Below, piece by piece: positions 24,163 through 32,207 of a stretch of 45,570 bases of DNA (positions within the stretch are counted from its first letter, which is position 1; every line of letters starts with the position of its first letter). The DNA comes from JAJZIH01 sp021785265. GTDB lineage: Bacteria; Pseudomonadota; Gammaproteobacteria; JAKAQQ01. Location: positions 1 to 45,570 of the forward strand of contig DAHWSH010000060.1 in assembly GCA_027338645.1 (NCBI GenBank). Direction: 5' to 3'. The notes beneath the pieces are model-generated. The model searched no databases, had not been told where the DNA came from, and saw only the letters and a program-made list of their open reading frames with translations. Made by a program: the position numbers and the translations under genes.

Positions 24163-25142
24163 GCACCTCCCCGCTTTTGGCCGTCGAGGATCTCACGGTT
24201 GCTTTCGCGACCGGTGCGGGCGGGCTTCTGCGCCGCGCCCGCGGGAGCTTCGTGGCCATCGACGGGGTTTCCTTCGGGATCGACCGCGGGGAGTGTCTTG
24301 GCCTGATCGGTGAATCCGGGTCGGGGAAAACCACGCTGGGTCGGGCCGTGGTCCAGCTCGTGGCACCCCGCGAGGGACGAATCTGCCTGGATGGAGTTGA
24401 TCTGACGGCCTTGTCCGGGCGGGAACTGCGGCCCTACCGGCCTCGTCTCCAGATCGTCTTCCAGGATCCGACCGAGTCCCTGAACCCGCGTTTCACCATC
24501 GAGGAGATCCTGACCGAACCGCTCAGCCTCCTCCGGATCGGGAATCGGGAGGGGTGGCGGGATCGGGCCGCCCATCTCCTCGATCAGGTGGGATTGCCAG
24601 AAGACCTGTTGGGCCGGCCTCCCCGGTATTATTCGGGCGGGCAGCGGCAACGGATCGCGATTGCGCGAGCGCTGGCCACGGAACCCGAACTGCTCGTGCT
24701 CGATGAACCGACCTCGGGACTCGATGTCTCGATGCAGGCCCGGATCCTGAACCTCCTGCGGGACCTGCAAAGCCGTTTGGGTCTGACTTACCTGTTTATC
24801 ACCCATGATCTCGGTGCGGTCTCCTACCTGGCCCGGCGTATCGCGGTGCTCTACCGGGGTTTCCTGGCCGAGGTCGCCCCCACCCGGGAACTCATCGCCC
24901 ATCCCGCCCATCCCTATACGGCCGCCCTATTCGCGGCGCTGCCGCGTCTCGTTCGCGGGCGGGATGCGGTGATCCCGTCCGTCCCCGCGCTCGGGGGATC
25001 CTGGCCACCGGTTCCGGGCTGCCCCTACGTTGGACACTGCCCGCGGGCCGTCGACCGCTGCCGCACGGAACGTCCTCTCCGACGTCTCCTGGCCCCATCC
25101 CACGAGGTGGCCTGCCACAACCCGATGGTGGGTCCGAGATGA
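24159..25142 (+). CDS. dppF: Peptide ABC transporter ATPase, DppF type
   Basis: A 327-residue second ATPase from a GTG at 24159, overlapping dppD by 4 bases. Walker A is GESGSGKT, then FQDPTESLNPR, the signature YSGGQRQR, Walker B LLVLDEPTSGLD and FITHDLGAVSYLARRI. The C-terminal domain has CPYVGHCPRAVDRC, the usual DppF cysteine pattern. It would pair with DppD to drive peptide uptake. Its stop overlaps the binding-protein ATG. Confidence 0.93.
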   Translation: MSTSPLLAVEDLTVAFATGAGGLLRRARGSFVAIDGVSFGIDRGECLGLIGESGSGKTTLGRAVVQLVAPREGRICLDGVDLTALSGRELRPYRPRLQIVFQDPTESLNPRFTIEEILTEPLSLLRIGNREGWRDRAAHLLDQVGLPEDLLGRPPRYYSGGQRQRIAIARALATEPELLVLDEPTSGLDVSMQARILNLLRDLQSRLGLTYLFITHDLGAVSYLARRIAVLYRGFLAEVAPTRELIAHPAHPYTAALFAALPRLVRGRDAVIPSVPALGGSWPPVPGCPYVGHCPRAVDRCRTERPLRRLLAPSHEVACHNPMVGPR

Positions 25143-26764
25143 ACCGCTTCCGCATCGTGGGCGTCATCGTTGCCTTCGCGGCGGCGATCCCGCTGTCCTG
25201 TTCCGCCCGGCTCCCTGCGCTCCGAACCACCACGGACGTGGGCCTTTCCTCCCCGCTCAATGTCAACTCTCTCCTTCCGGTCTTCAACAATCAGTCCATC
25301 GGTAACGCCCAGATCAACGAACTTCTCTACTGGCCGCTCCTCTGGATCGGTCACCGGATCACGATCCGCTGGCGGAAGTCATTCGCCCGTTCCGTGACCG
25401 TCTCCGATCATGACCGCCACTATGTGGTTCGCCTCAAGCGCTGGCGATGGTCGGACGGACGGCCCATCACGGCTGCCGATGTGGCCTATTCCTTCGACCT
25501 GATCCGTGCGTTCGGCACGCGTTACCTCAACTACGACATCGGGGGGATTCCGGGCATCGTGCGTCGGATCACCGTCTTGGGTCCACGGGAGTTCAGGGTC
25601 GTGACCCGCCGGAGCGTGGATCCCGACTGGTTTGAACTGAACGGACTGTCGCAGTTGATGGCGCTGCCACGTTTTGCCTGGAAGGGAGAGAGCGTGGACG
25701 AGCTCTACGCGCAGCAGACAGACCCCCGTATGGTGCGCGTGGTTGACGGACCCTACCGCCTGGCCCGCTTTGTGCTTGGCCGCGAGGTGGTGCTGGTGCG
25801 CAACCCGGACTTCTCGGGTCCCCCGGCACCGCTCCGGCGCCTGGTCTACCGAATGTACACCTCCTCCGAGGGAGCGTTCTGGTCCCTCCGATCGGGGCAT
25901 CTCGACGTCGGCAACATTCCGCACGCCCTCTACCGGGCCCGAACGCTCCTGCATTCGATGCGGAGCTGTGACACCCATGGCGGTTTCGATATCAACTACA
26001 TTGTCCTCAATTTCAGTAATCCGCGAGTGGCTTTTCTCCGCAATGTCCGGGTCCGCCGGGCCCTTCAGTACGCCATCAATGAACAACTCATCATCGATGT
26101 GGCTTTCAACGGCTTCGGTACGCCGGGATTCAATCCGGTCCCGGCTTACCCCACGACCTATCTCTCGCCGCTTCTACGCCATCTCGTGCATCACCCGGCG
26201 CTCATGTACCGGCCGGCGCGGGCCCGTCGCCTGCTCCGCGAGGCCGGCTGGAGGCGGCAGCCCGGCCGCGGCTGGATGCGCCGTAATGCCCGAGGGCGAC
26301 CCTTGACCCTCACCATGATTTTCCCATCCGGGAGTCGGACCGAGGTGATTGAGGGGGATATCCTGAAAGAGGAGTGGCGGGCCATCGGCGTCGACCTCCA
26401 CCTCCGGGAGCTACCCTTCAACCTGCTTTTGGCCAAGCTCGATGCTCCGCACGGCTCCTGGCAGTCGGCTTATATCGCCTGGGATTACGAGCCCGACTAT
26501 TACCCCACGGGAGAGGGACTCTTCAACACCGGCGGCGGGACGAACTACGGACACTACAGCAACCCCCGGCTTGACCGGTTGATCGAGGACACGAACGACG
26601 AACCGGGCCGGAAACCGCTTTATGCCTACGAACGGTTTTCCCTGCGGCACCTGCCGGTTCTGTTCATGCCGCTCCAGGGCAATATCGTGAAGTACCGTTC
26701 ACGCCTCACGCTCCCAGAGGTGCAATCGACGCTGTATCATGTCGCCTGCCGGCCGCGCCCCTGA
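25139..26764 (+). CDS. dppA: Peptide ABC transporter substrate-binding protein (SBP family 5)
   Basis: A 541-residue periplasmic binding protein, last in the operon; in most dpp/opp operons this gene comes first. A signal peptide (MNRFRIVGVIVAFAAAIPLS) is followed by Cys21, but the lipobox (PLSC) is poor, so lipidation is uncertain. Family features include LPVFNNQSIGNAQINELLYW near the N-terminus, LKRWRWSDGRPITAADVAYS (the SBP5 signature), VRRALQYAINEQLII and YEPDYYPTGEGLFNTGGGTN. It probably feeds peptides to DppBCDF. It converges on the small secreted-protein gene at 26808. Confidence 0.9.
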   Translation: MNRFRIVGVIVAFAAAIPLSCSARLPALRTTTDVGLSSPLNVNSLLPVFNNQSIGNAQINELLYWPLLWIGHRITIRWRKSFARSVTVSDHDRHYVVRLKRWRWSDGRPITAADVAYSFDLIRAFGTRYLNYDIGGIPGIVRRITVLGPREFRVVTRRSVDPDWFELNGLSQLMALPRFAWKGESVDELYAQQTDPRMVRVVDGPYRLARFVLGREVVLVRNPDFSGPPAPLRRLVYRMYTSSEGAFWSLRSGHLDVGNIPHALYRARTLLHSMRSCDTHGGFDINYIVLNFSNPRVAFLRNVRVRRALQYAINEQLIIDVAFNGFGTPGFNPVPAYPTTYLSPLLRHLVHHPALMYRPARARRLLREAGWRRQPGRGWMRRNARGRPLTLTMIFPSGSRTEVIEGDILKEEWRAIGVDLHLRELPFNLLLAKLDAPHGSWQSAYIAWDYEPDYYPTGEGLFNTGGGTNYGHYSNPRLDRLIEDTNDEPGRKPLYAYERFSLRHLPVLFMPLQGNIVKYRSRLTLPEVQSTLYHVACRPRP

Positions 26765-26807
26765 CGGCGGGCCGGTCGAGAGACGACCCGGTTTGAATGG
26801 CAATCCT

Positions 26808-27437
26808 TTATTGACCCGATTCGGAGGGTCGGGGTCCGTGTTTGCCGAAATGCAGGGCCTTGACGAGATGTCCCTTGTGGATGAACCATTCCGAGACGAT
26901 CCGGCCGTGATGAGTGACCTCGAGGGTATAACTCGTCCCCGGTGGTGGCAGCTTTGCAAACAACCGTCTCAGGTGGTTCGGATTGATTGCCAGGCCTTCG
27001 GGCTGGTCCTCCGCGATTTCGACGGGGATCATTCCCGTGTCTTGGGCGAGAAAAAACTCCTCATTGGTCTCGCACCACACCCCCGCGTGATTCAGTACAC
27101 GCGTGCTCAGACTCGACGAGAACCGGCAAACCATCTGGTTCTGGTCCTTCATGGCGGTCTCCCAGGGCCGCGACAGCGCTTCCCGGAGGAGCTCGAGGGC
27201 GATCGGGACGGGGATCCGGTTGCCGGTGACGGTGATCTTGTTGAGCCGGGTCGCCCGGCTCTTGCCCGGCGCGAGGGGTTTTTTCGGCAGGGCCTGGGAG
27301 GCCCGGACCCGGATGATGGGCGGGGATTCGGGTGTCTTCGCCCCGGCGGTTTCCGGTAGCAAAAGTCCCGCTGCAAGAAAAGAGGCGAGAATCCACTGGA
27401 ACCCGAAGCGGTGATCCGAAATGCAGTTCCGGTGCAT
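26808..27437 (-). CDS. Small secreted protein with two conserved cysteines (family member 2)
   Basis: A 209-residue protein of unknown function with an obvious export signal (FQWILASFLAAGLLLPETAG). The ATG at 27437 is 7 bases after GGAGG, so the start is secure. After a Pro/Lys-rich linker comes a domain shared with the protein at 10816-11484: IPVPIALELLREALSRPWE, QNQMVCRF, then a second cysteine in VWCETNEEFFLAQ, and a C-terminal LAINPNHLRRLFAKLPP..GRIVSEWFIHKGHLVKA. The cysteines could form a disulfide in the periplasm. It sits convergent to the peptide-transporter operon. The VCR...C-x-TN pattern recalls small secreted proteins of Xanthomonadales, but I cannot name a family. Confidence 0.75.
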   Translation of the reverse strand: MHRNCISDHRFGFQWILASFLAAGLLLPETAGAKTPESPPIIRVRASQALPKKPLAPGKSRATRLNKITVTGNRIPVPIALELLREALSRPWETAMKDQNQMVCRFSSSLSTRVLNHAGVWCETNEEFFLAQDTGMIPVEIAEDQPEGLAINPNHLRRLFAKLPPPGTSYTLEVTHHGRIVSEWFIHKGHLVKALHFGKHGPRPSESGQ

Positions 27438-27609
27438 GGCCTATCCTCCAGCCCTCGATTCCCGAGGGGCGTAGCCTTCCTCCCTTCATGCTACCACGGT
27501 CGTGGGGGCGGCAGCCTACGGATTGACGGTGGCGGGCACAGGGCCTGAAAATAGGCCAAGCTCAGGCTGCCCTGCTGCTCCACCGTCCCAGCTCCTTGAG
27601 TCCATCGCC

Positions 27610-28086
27610 ATGAAAAGATTCTCTCGACCGGTGCTCTCGGCCATCCTCTGCGGTGGACTCGTGGCCGGAACTCTCGACATCGGTTCCGCCGCACTCATCA
27701 ACTGGATTGATCCGTCCATCATCCTGAGGGCCATCGCGAGCGGGCTTCTCGGGTCCACCTCCTTTCAAGATGGTCTCCGTTCCGCCGTGCTCGGCTTATT
27801 TCTGCAGTGGTTTATGTCGATCCTCATCGCCGCTTGCTTGGTCGGGGCAGCGCGGCGGATCCGGATGATTCTGCGGCACTGGACCCTGGCGGGTCTTCTC
27901 TACGGCGGAGTTGTCTTTTTCGTCATGAACTACATCGTGGTACCGCTCTCCCGGGCGCCTTTCGGACCGAGCGATTTCACGGCGGCAAAGTTCGTGGAAA
28001 ACTTCCTCGCCATGCTGCTCTTCGGCTGGATCGTGGCCGCTTTTGCCCGTCTGTTCCTGGGGCACGACGGGATGAAAGATCTCTGA
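27610..28086 (+). CDS. Small integral membrane protein, function unknown
   Basis: About 158 residues from the ATG at 27610; a longer frame from 27502 begins in a poor leader without hydrophobic character. Four membrane segments are visible: LSAILCGGLVAGTLDIGSAA, LRSAVLGLFLQWFMSILIAA, a helix beginning LAGLLYGGVVFFVMNYIVVP, and FLAMLLFGWIVAAFARLFLG. The acidic pair GTLDIG in the first helix resembles small YagU-like or DUF1440-like membrane proteins, but the assignment is weak. It is convergent with hipA-2; a AGGCAG-N9-CTGCCT hairpin lies between them at 28132-28152. Confidence 0.6.
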   Translation: MKRFSRPVLSAILCGGLVAGTLDIGSAALINWIDPSIILRAIASGLLGSTSFQDGLRSAVLGLFLQWFMSILIAACLVGAARRIRMILRHWTLAGLLYGGVVFFVMNYIVVPLSRAPFGPSDFTAAKFVENFLAMLLFGWIVAAFARLFLGHDGMKDL

Positions 28087-28164
28087 CCTCCCGGCTGGGT
28101 CCCCGGGATTGCACGGGGTTGGGGTAGGCTCAGGCAGGGACTCGCTCTGCCTCCGGTTCCGGGA

Positions 28165-29379
28165 TCATCCCGAGAGTTGGGATAGCCGCTGCCCGATGTC
28201 CTCCGCGTAGTGGCGGATCTGCTGCACGGGCACATTCGCCTTCTGTGCCTCGTCCTTGAAACCGGCGACTGCATCGCAGACTTCCTCGAGGATCCGTTTC
28301 GCATTCCCGATATGGAACCGGTTCGCAATCACGATCAGTGATTCGCGAGAGGGAGGATAGTTACTGCCATTGAAGCGCAGGGTGTGCTCGTGTCGTCGGC
28401 CCGTGTCCGGAACCAGATCGAATGCCGGTGCGAGGCGAAACCCTTCTTGGGTATGGAGGAAAGCCCAATTTTTCAGGTGATCGTCCGTATTGCCGATTGC
28501 CGCATTGAAAACCATATGACGGTAAAACGCAACGAGATCCTCCTCGGGAGCGGCCGAATATCGAACAATCGCTTCGAATGCGTCCTCGTAGTCGAGAACG
28601 AAGTGGATACGGGACTCCCGCAGGAGAGAACTCAGGCTGAGAACATGGTGGCGCCCCCCCAGGGGGGTGATGTCGAAGCGTTTGACCAGCAACACCTTGC
28701 GCGAACCGGCGAGCTTGAGAAGCCGTGTCTTCGGTACTTTCAGGTGGGCAGAGCGCGCCAGCTCCAACGTTGCCGCTTCCAGGCCCACGACGTCATCCCG
28801 ATCCTCCGCTGCAGGAAACTTGCCGATCCAGTGCCCATCTGCATCCTGGAACAGGGCCTTGGGGCGCATTCCTCCCGGTGAACCTCCGGCCCGAAACAGT
28901 TGGGCCATCGATTTATCCACGGGTGCGCCGCGTTCGAATCGTGCGGCGGCGTCCACCAGCTGGGTGACCTCCGTCAGGTCCGTCGATTCGTCCGAGGGCA
29001 AGTCGGATCGTGTGCCGATCTCGAAGAAAGCCAGTGCGCCAAGACCTCGCGCGCCCAGGAGCCGAAGCAGCGTCGGTTCGTTCTGGTCCGTGCCGGTCAG
29101 TGAGTAACGGGCGATCATCACACGTCGGCCCCAGGAGTCGGGCAGGGCATCACGAAACACCGACAAGGGAGGCTCCAGGGTGTCGGAATCGAAGGAAGGG
29201 GCTTCCAGCGGAAGTGATCGGGGATCGAGGGGAAAGGCGCTTGGGTCACGGAGGTAGGCCGAGGTGTAGCGGAACGAGGCCCGAAAGTAGCCCCGACCGT
29301 TCGGCACTTCCATCACGAGCTCGCCCACGGGCGCCCGGGATCCATCTTCCCCGGTCAGGTACACGTCAAGCTCGATCAG
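28165..29379 (-). CDS. hipA: HipA-type kinase toxin, second copy, probable CTG start
   Basis: About 404 residues. The N-terminal IELDVYLTGEDGSRAPVGEL and PLSVFRDALPDSWGRRVM belong to a HipA subfamily distinct from the copy at 12145. The kinase core has GGMRPKALF (Gly-rich loop), WIGKFPA (ATP lysine), IGNTDDHLKNWAF (catalytic aspartate) and LAPAFDLVP (magnesium site). No ATG, GTG or TTG fits the hipB junction. A CTG at 29379 overlaps the hipB stop as CTGA and is exactly 8 bases after GGAGG, so CTG is the best start. GTG at 29364 and a longer frame to 29505 are less likely. Confidence 0.85.
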   Translation of the reverse strand: MIELDVYLTGEDGSRAPVGELVMEVPNGRGYFRASFRYTSAYLRDPSAFPLDPRSLPLEAPSFDSDTLEPPLSVFRDALPDSWGRRVMIARYSLTGTDQNEPTLLRLLGARGLGALAFFEIGTRSDLPSDESTDLTEVTQLVDAAARFERGAPVDKSMAQLFRAGGSPGGMRPKALFQDADGHWIGKFPAAEDRDDVVGLEAATLELARSAHLKVPKTRLLKLAGSRKVLLVKRFDITPLGGRHHVLSLSSLLRESRIHFVLDYEDAFEAIVRYSAAPEEDLVAFYRHMVFNAAIGNTDDHLKNWAFLHTQEGFRLAPAFDLVPDTGRRHEHTLRFNGSNYPPSRESLIVIANRFHIGNAKRILEEVCDAVAGFKDEAQKANVPVQQIRHYAEDIGQRLSQLSG

Positions 29380-29696
29380 GAGCGGATCCTCCGCGCCCGG
29401 CGACGGATTCTGCCCTGTGCCTCGTGCCTGCGTCGCGCCTCCGCAAACAAGTCCTGTCGGGAAGAGAAGAGCGGATCGAGCTCGCCCAGGCGATCCATCA
29501 TCCAAAGGACCGTGACCCAGTAGCCGATTTGCGTCGTGGGCTCCCCCCGTTCCATCGCCCGCAAAGTGGGAACCGAAATCCGCAAGCGACTGGCCAGCAC
29601 GGCTTGGCGCTCGTTCCGTGCGAGGCGCCTCTCACGCAAGCGTTGCCCCAAGGCGACGAGCGCATCTTCCGCATCGGGGGGTAAAAAACTGCTCAT
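29376..29696 (-). CDS. hipB: HipB-type antitoxin, second copy
   Basis: A 106-residue XRE-type regulator. The ATG at 29696 (MSSFLPPDAEDALVALGQRL) is preferred over one at 29738, which would fall inside the A+T-rich operator. The HTH is RLRERRLARNERQAVLASRL, then RISVPTLRAMERGEPTTQIG, with a C-terminal WMMDRLGELDPLF and a very basic tail. It precedes and overlaps the hipA-like kinase gene, forming the usual operon. It is only distantly related to the hipB at 11891. Confidence 0.85.
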   Translation of the reverse strand: MSSFLPPDAEDALVALGQRLRERRLARNERQAVLASRLRISVPTLRAMERGEPTTQIGYWVTVLWMMDRLGELDPLFSSRQDLFAEARRRHEAQGRIRRRARRIRS

Positions 29697-29705
29697 CGTT
29701 CTCAA

Positions 29706-29731
29706 ATAATAAAAATCAAAGTTTGTATTAT
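29706..29731 (-). promoter_or_regulatory. Probable operator/promoter of hipBA-2
   Basis: ATAATA at 29706-29711 and TATTAT at 29726-29731 are inverted repeats spaced by 14 bases in a very A+T-rich stretch (29697-29770), ten bases before the hipB start. The composition differs strongly from the rest of the window, as expected of an imported promoter. Confidence 0.5.
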
Positions 29732-29850
29732 AAGTCAAAAAGGCACTTAAAGAAAAATGCGTTTTTTAATGAGAAGGACGGGGAATAGCCACTACTTCCA
29801 TTCCTATGGAAGAATCCGGGCTTCCCATTCTTGACGGGGCCGGTCGAGGA

Positions 29851-30012
29851 CTACCCTCGTGGGATCGCATCCGCGATTGCATACAAAGTCGGATTGTTTG
29901 CGCAGAAACCGCCATCGATCAGTTCGGCCCTGTCGCCCATTTCCGTGACGACGATCGATTGGGCCAGTGTGGCCCGATGGGTGTTGGGCGCATTCCGGTT
30001 CGAGACGTACGG
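29851..30012 (-). pseudogene. Patatin-like phospholipase fragment
   Basis: From the IS edge at 30012 one minus-strand frame reads PYVSNRNAPNTHRATLAQSI, then VVTEMGDRAELIDGGFCANN and PTLYAIADAIPRG before a stop. LIDGGFCANNPTL is the Asp-containing DG(G/A)..NNP motif of patatin-like phospholipases, whose catalytic pair is this Asp and a Ser in an upstream GxSxG box. That upstream half is missing, cut by the IS3-family element. Such phospholipases include CapV, the membrane-degrading effector of CBASS anti-phage systems, but no cyclase gene is present, so this link is only suggestive. Confidence 0.65.
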
Positions 30013-30072
30013 TGGACCCACTTGTCAAGACAAAATTTGTGCCTTTGTCTAAGCACAAACTTTGAATGCGAA

Positions 30073-30965
30073 CTATCTTGGTTCTGAGAGGTTTTTCCCT
30101 CTTTCTTCCGGGAGAGGTGTCTCGGTGAGGACCTCCCAAGGAGTCCGATAATCCAAGGACTGGTGAGGCCGTTCCGTATTGTAGAACTGGAACCATGCGT
30201 TGATTCGTTCTCGGGCTTCTCTGGGAGAGGCATACTCGTTGAGATAGACCTCTTCGTATTTGAGGCTTCTCCAGAGACGTTCCGTGAAGATGTTGTCTGT
30301 GGCACGTCCTTTCCCATCCATACTGATCTGAACATGATGGTCCTTGAGCCGATCCAGATAGCTTTGGCTGGTAAAATGGCTCCCCTGGTCACTGTTCCAA
30401 AGGGTGGGAGTGGCAACCTCCAGGGCCCGATCGACGCAGTCGAGGACAAACGGCATCTCCGGGGTGTGGTCGAGTTCCCAGGAGACGACATACCTCGAAT
30501 ACCAGTCGATGGTTGCCACAAGGTACATCCAACCCATGCGAAGTCGGATGTACGTGATATCGATCCCCCACACATGGTGCGGAGCCTGGGGGAGCACGTT
30601 CCGGAGCAGATACGGGTAGACCCGGTGCCGAAGGTCCCGTTTGCTGAGGTTTGGGCCTGGATGGATCCCTTCAATGCCCATCTCCCGCATGGCGGTCTGG
30701 ACCCGTTTCCGTCCCACGGGAATCCCGCCTTTCCGGAGGAGAATGGCGATCTTTCGGCTTCCGTAAAAGGCATGCTTGGTGTATATCTCATCGATCCAAC
30801 GACGTAGCAAGAGCTCGTCTTCTGAGATCTCCACGGGCCGGTAGTACAAGGAAGATCGGGAGACCCCTGACAGAGAGGCCTGCTCGGTGAGAGAGAGGCC
30901 GGGATCCTCGGAGTCAATCCAGTGTCGACGGGTCTCATGTCTTACTTCATCCCGGACTTTTTTTT
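30073..30965 (-). CDS. IS3-family transposase OrfB (DDE integrase), made by -1 frameshift
   Basis: The frame encodes the catalytic half of the transposase. The DDE triad is visible in HHVWGIDITYIRL (D), LWNSDQGSHFTS (D) and ERLWRSLKYEEVYLNEY (E), followed by the rve C-terminus NTERPHQSLDYRTPWEVL. The frame extends upstream without a good start to the A8 run at 30958-30965 (read on the minus strand as TTGAAAAAAAAG), where a -1 slip links it to OrfA; an independent start near 30849 is the alternative. The protein is intact, so the element may be active. Confidence 0.88.
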
Positions 30966-31232
30966 CAACCAGGTGAGCTGGGTCGTGAGCTGCCCAATCT
31001 CCTGGTATAGCGTGGTCACTTCCCTCTCATGAGCGGCTTTGAGCTCATGGAGCTTCTGGTCGGAGAAGACGCTGGACAGCCCTTCCAGAGCCTGGCTTCT
31101 CCATCGGACCAATAGGGAGTGATGGATCCCATGCTCGGACGCCATCTGGGACAGGGTTTTCTCTTCCCGTAGAAGCTCCAGGACAACCTTGGATTTGAAC
31201 TCGGGTGTGTAGTTCTTCCGTTCGGCTTTCAT
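30942..31232 (-). CDS. IS3-family transposase OrfA (helix-turn-helix)
   Basis: A 96-residue DNA-binding protein. MKAERKNYTPEFKSKVVLEL, then LSQMASEHGIHHSLLVRWRS is the usual IS3 OrfA helix-turn-helix, followed by a leucine-zipper-like coiled coil (LHELKAAHEREVTTLYQEIG). Ribosomes finishing OrfA cross the A8 slippery run ten codons before the stop, allowing OrfAB fusion protein. Confidence 0.92.
   Translation of the reverse strand: MKAERKNYTPEFKSKVVLELLREEKTLSQMASEHGIHHSLLVRWRSQALEGLSSVFSDQKLHELKAAHEREVTTLYQEIGQLTTQLTWLKKKSGMK
30957..30965 (-). promoter_or_regulatory. Programmed -1 frameshift slippery site of the IS3 element
   Basis: Eight adenines followed by G (minus-strand reading A8-G) occur at the end of OrfA. 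Slipping back one base moves the ribosome from the OrfA frame to the OrfB frame, as the coordinates of both frames confirm. A-rich slippery heptamers are the known control of OrfAB transposase in this family. Confidence 0.75.
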
Positions 31233-31265
31233 GTGCTTAGACCCCCCCCTGTTTTTTGTCTAGTT

Positions 31266-31778
31266 TTACGGGTCCATCATACGCAACGTCTCCATGGGGA
31301 TAAACAGGCGTGAGGGTGTGTCGGCAAAACCCAGGAAGCCGTAATGTTGGTAGAACGTGAGCGCATCGTTGTTCTTGGCGTCCACGACCAGGGCGTAGAC
31401 TGCGAGTGTCTCGGCCGCGTGCAGCACCCGATGAAACGCATCGAACAGCAGAAACTTTCCCAGCTGGTGCCCCTGGCAGGAACGGTCCACCGCCAACCGA
31501 CCGAGCAGTGCCGCTGGGATCGGATAGTGTGGTAGCCGCTTCGCCTCTTTTTCCGGGAGGCTCTTCCTGCTAAAACTGGTCGCGCTCAGGGTGTAGTACC
31601 CGAGCACGGCGGAGGATCCGCTTGCGCGCGCCACGTACACGCGACTCACGCTGCGGCGTGCGTCCTGGGTTGCCTGGCTGCGGAGGTAGTCGTTGAGCTC
31701 CGGTAGGCCGCAATCGAAATCTGCGCGCTCATGAGTACGGGTAAGTGGCTCAACGATCGGCGGGAGCGTCAACGGCAT
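31266..31778 (-). CDS. TacT-type GNAT acetyltransferase toxin, C-terminus rewritten by an IS
   Basis: A 170-residue toxin: ADFDCGLPELNDYLRSQATQ, VLGYYTLSATSF, LLGRLAVDRSCQGHQLGKFL and TFYQHYGFLGFADTPSRLFI. The acetyl-CoA loop is QGHQLG rather than the usual QGxGxG, so one glycine is replaced by Gln. The last residues (MMDP and the stop) are supplied by the IS3 end inserted at 31276; the original tail length is unknown. The catalytic tyrosine region (YQHYGF) is intact. It is encoded 9 bases after its DUF1778 antitoxin. Confidence 0.85.
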   Translation of the reverse strand: MPLTLPPIVEPLTRTHERADFDCGLPELNDYLRSQATQDARRSVSRVYVARASGSSAVLGYYTLSATSFSRKSLPEKEAKRLPHYPIPAALLGRLAVDRSCQGHQLGKFLLFDAFHRVLHAAETLAVYALVVDAKNNDALTFYQHYGFLGFADTPSRLFIPMETLRMMDP

Positions 31779-31787
31779 CCGCCGCGC

Positions 31788-32069
31788 TCAAGCCGTTGTG
31801 GCGCGGTACCAGCGGAAACCTTCTTTTAACGCCCGATTCGGCCTGGGTGGCCGGTCGAGCGCCTTGCAGAATGTCTCCCAGTCGGCGGTCGAGAGTACGT
31901 GCTGCTCGTGGGCCTTGAGCATCTGGTCGGCCGCCTCCACAGCCTGCGATAACACAAACTCAGTCACAGACTTCTGAGCGTAGGTGGCGGCACGTTCAAG
32001 CTTGCGTTTGGTGGCAGCATCAAGACGCAGATGCATCCGGTCACGCTTGGGGGTGGCCTTGGTGAGCAT
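31788..32069 (-). CDS. TacA-type antitoxin (DUF1778), second copy
   Basis: A 93-residue antitoxin. ATG at 32069 with GAGG about 9 bases upstream is preferred to an in-frame ATG at 32120 that would read through the operator. KRDRMHLRLDAATKRKLERA, then YAQKSVTEFVLSQAVEAADQ is the ribbon-helix-helix of DUF1778. The C-terminus LSTADWETFCKALDRPPRPN covers the toxin active site in relatives. It is only distantly similar to the TacA at 19762. Confidence 0.88.
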   Translation of the reverse strand: MLTKATPKRDRMHLRLDAATKRKLERAATYAQKSVTEFVLSQAVEAADQMLKAHEQHVLSTADWETFCKALDRPPRPNRALKEGFRWYRATTA

Positions 32070-32086
32070 GGTGTGATCCTCTTGTA

Positions 32087-32099
32087 CGCCATTATGGCG
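32087..32099 (-). promoter_or_regulatory. Probable operator of TacAT-2
   Basis: CGCCATTATGGCG is a perfect palindrome around a central T, 18 bases upstream of the antitoxin ATG, placed where a ribbon-helix-helix antitoxin would repress its operon. Confidence 0.5.
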
Positions 32100-32207
32100 C
32101 ACTGGGAAGCCGCCAGTCAAATAGGCATTGTCCCGGCGGGGGTTGGCGCAGGCGCAAGACCATGCTGCTTTACGATGGTGCTCCGTAGCAAACGGTTGCG
32201 GTGGGCA

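Larger units (their letters stand above)
30013..31276 (-). mobile_element. IS3-family insertion sequence, complete (about 1.26 kb)
   Basis: The ends are imperfect inverted repeats: TGGACCCACTTGTCAAGACA at 30013 and, read inward on the minus strand from 31276, TGGACCCGTAAAACTAGACA. Both begin with TG as in the IS3 family. The element encodes orfA (30942-31232) and orfB (30073-30965), joined by a frameshift site. The flanking bases (CGG left, TCA right) do not match, so no target duplication remains. The left flank is a patatin fragment and the right flank is a GNAT toxin gene, which indicates deletion or rearrangement at the element. Confidence 0.88.
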
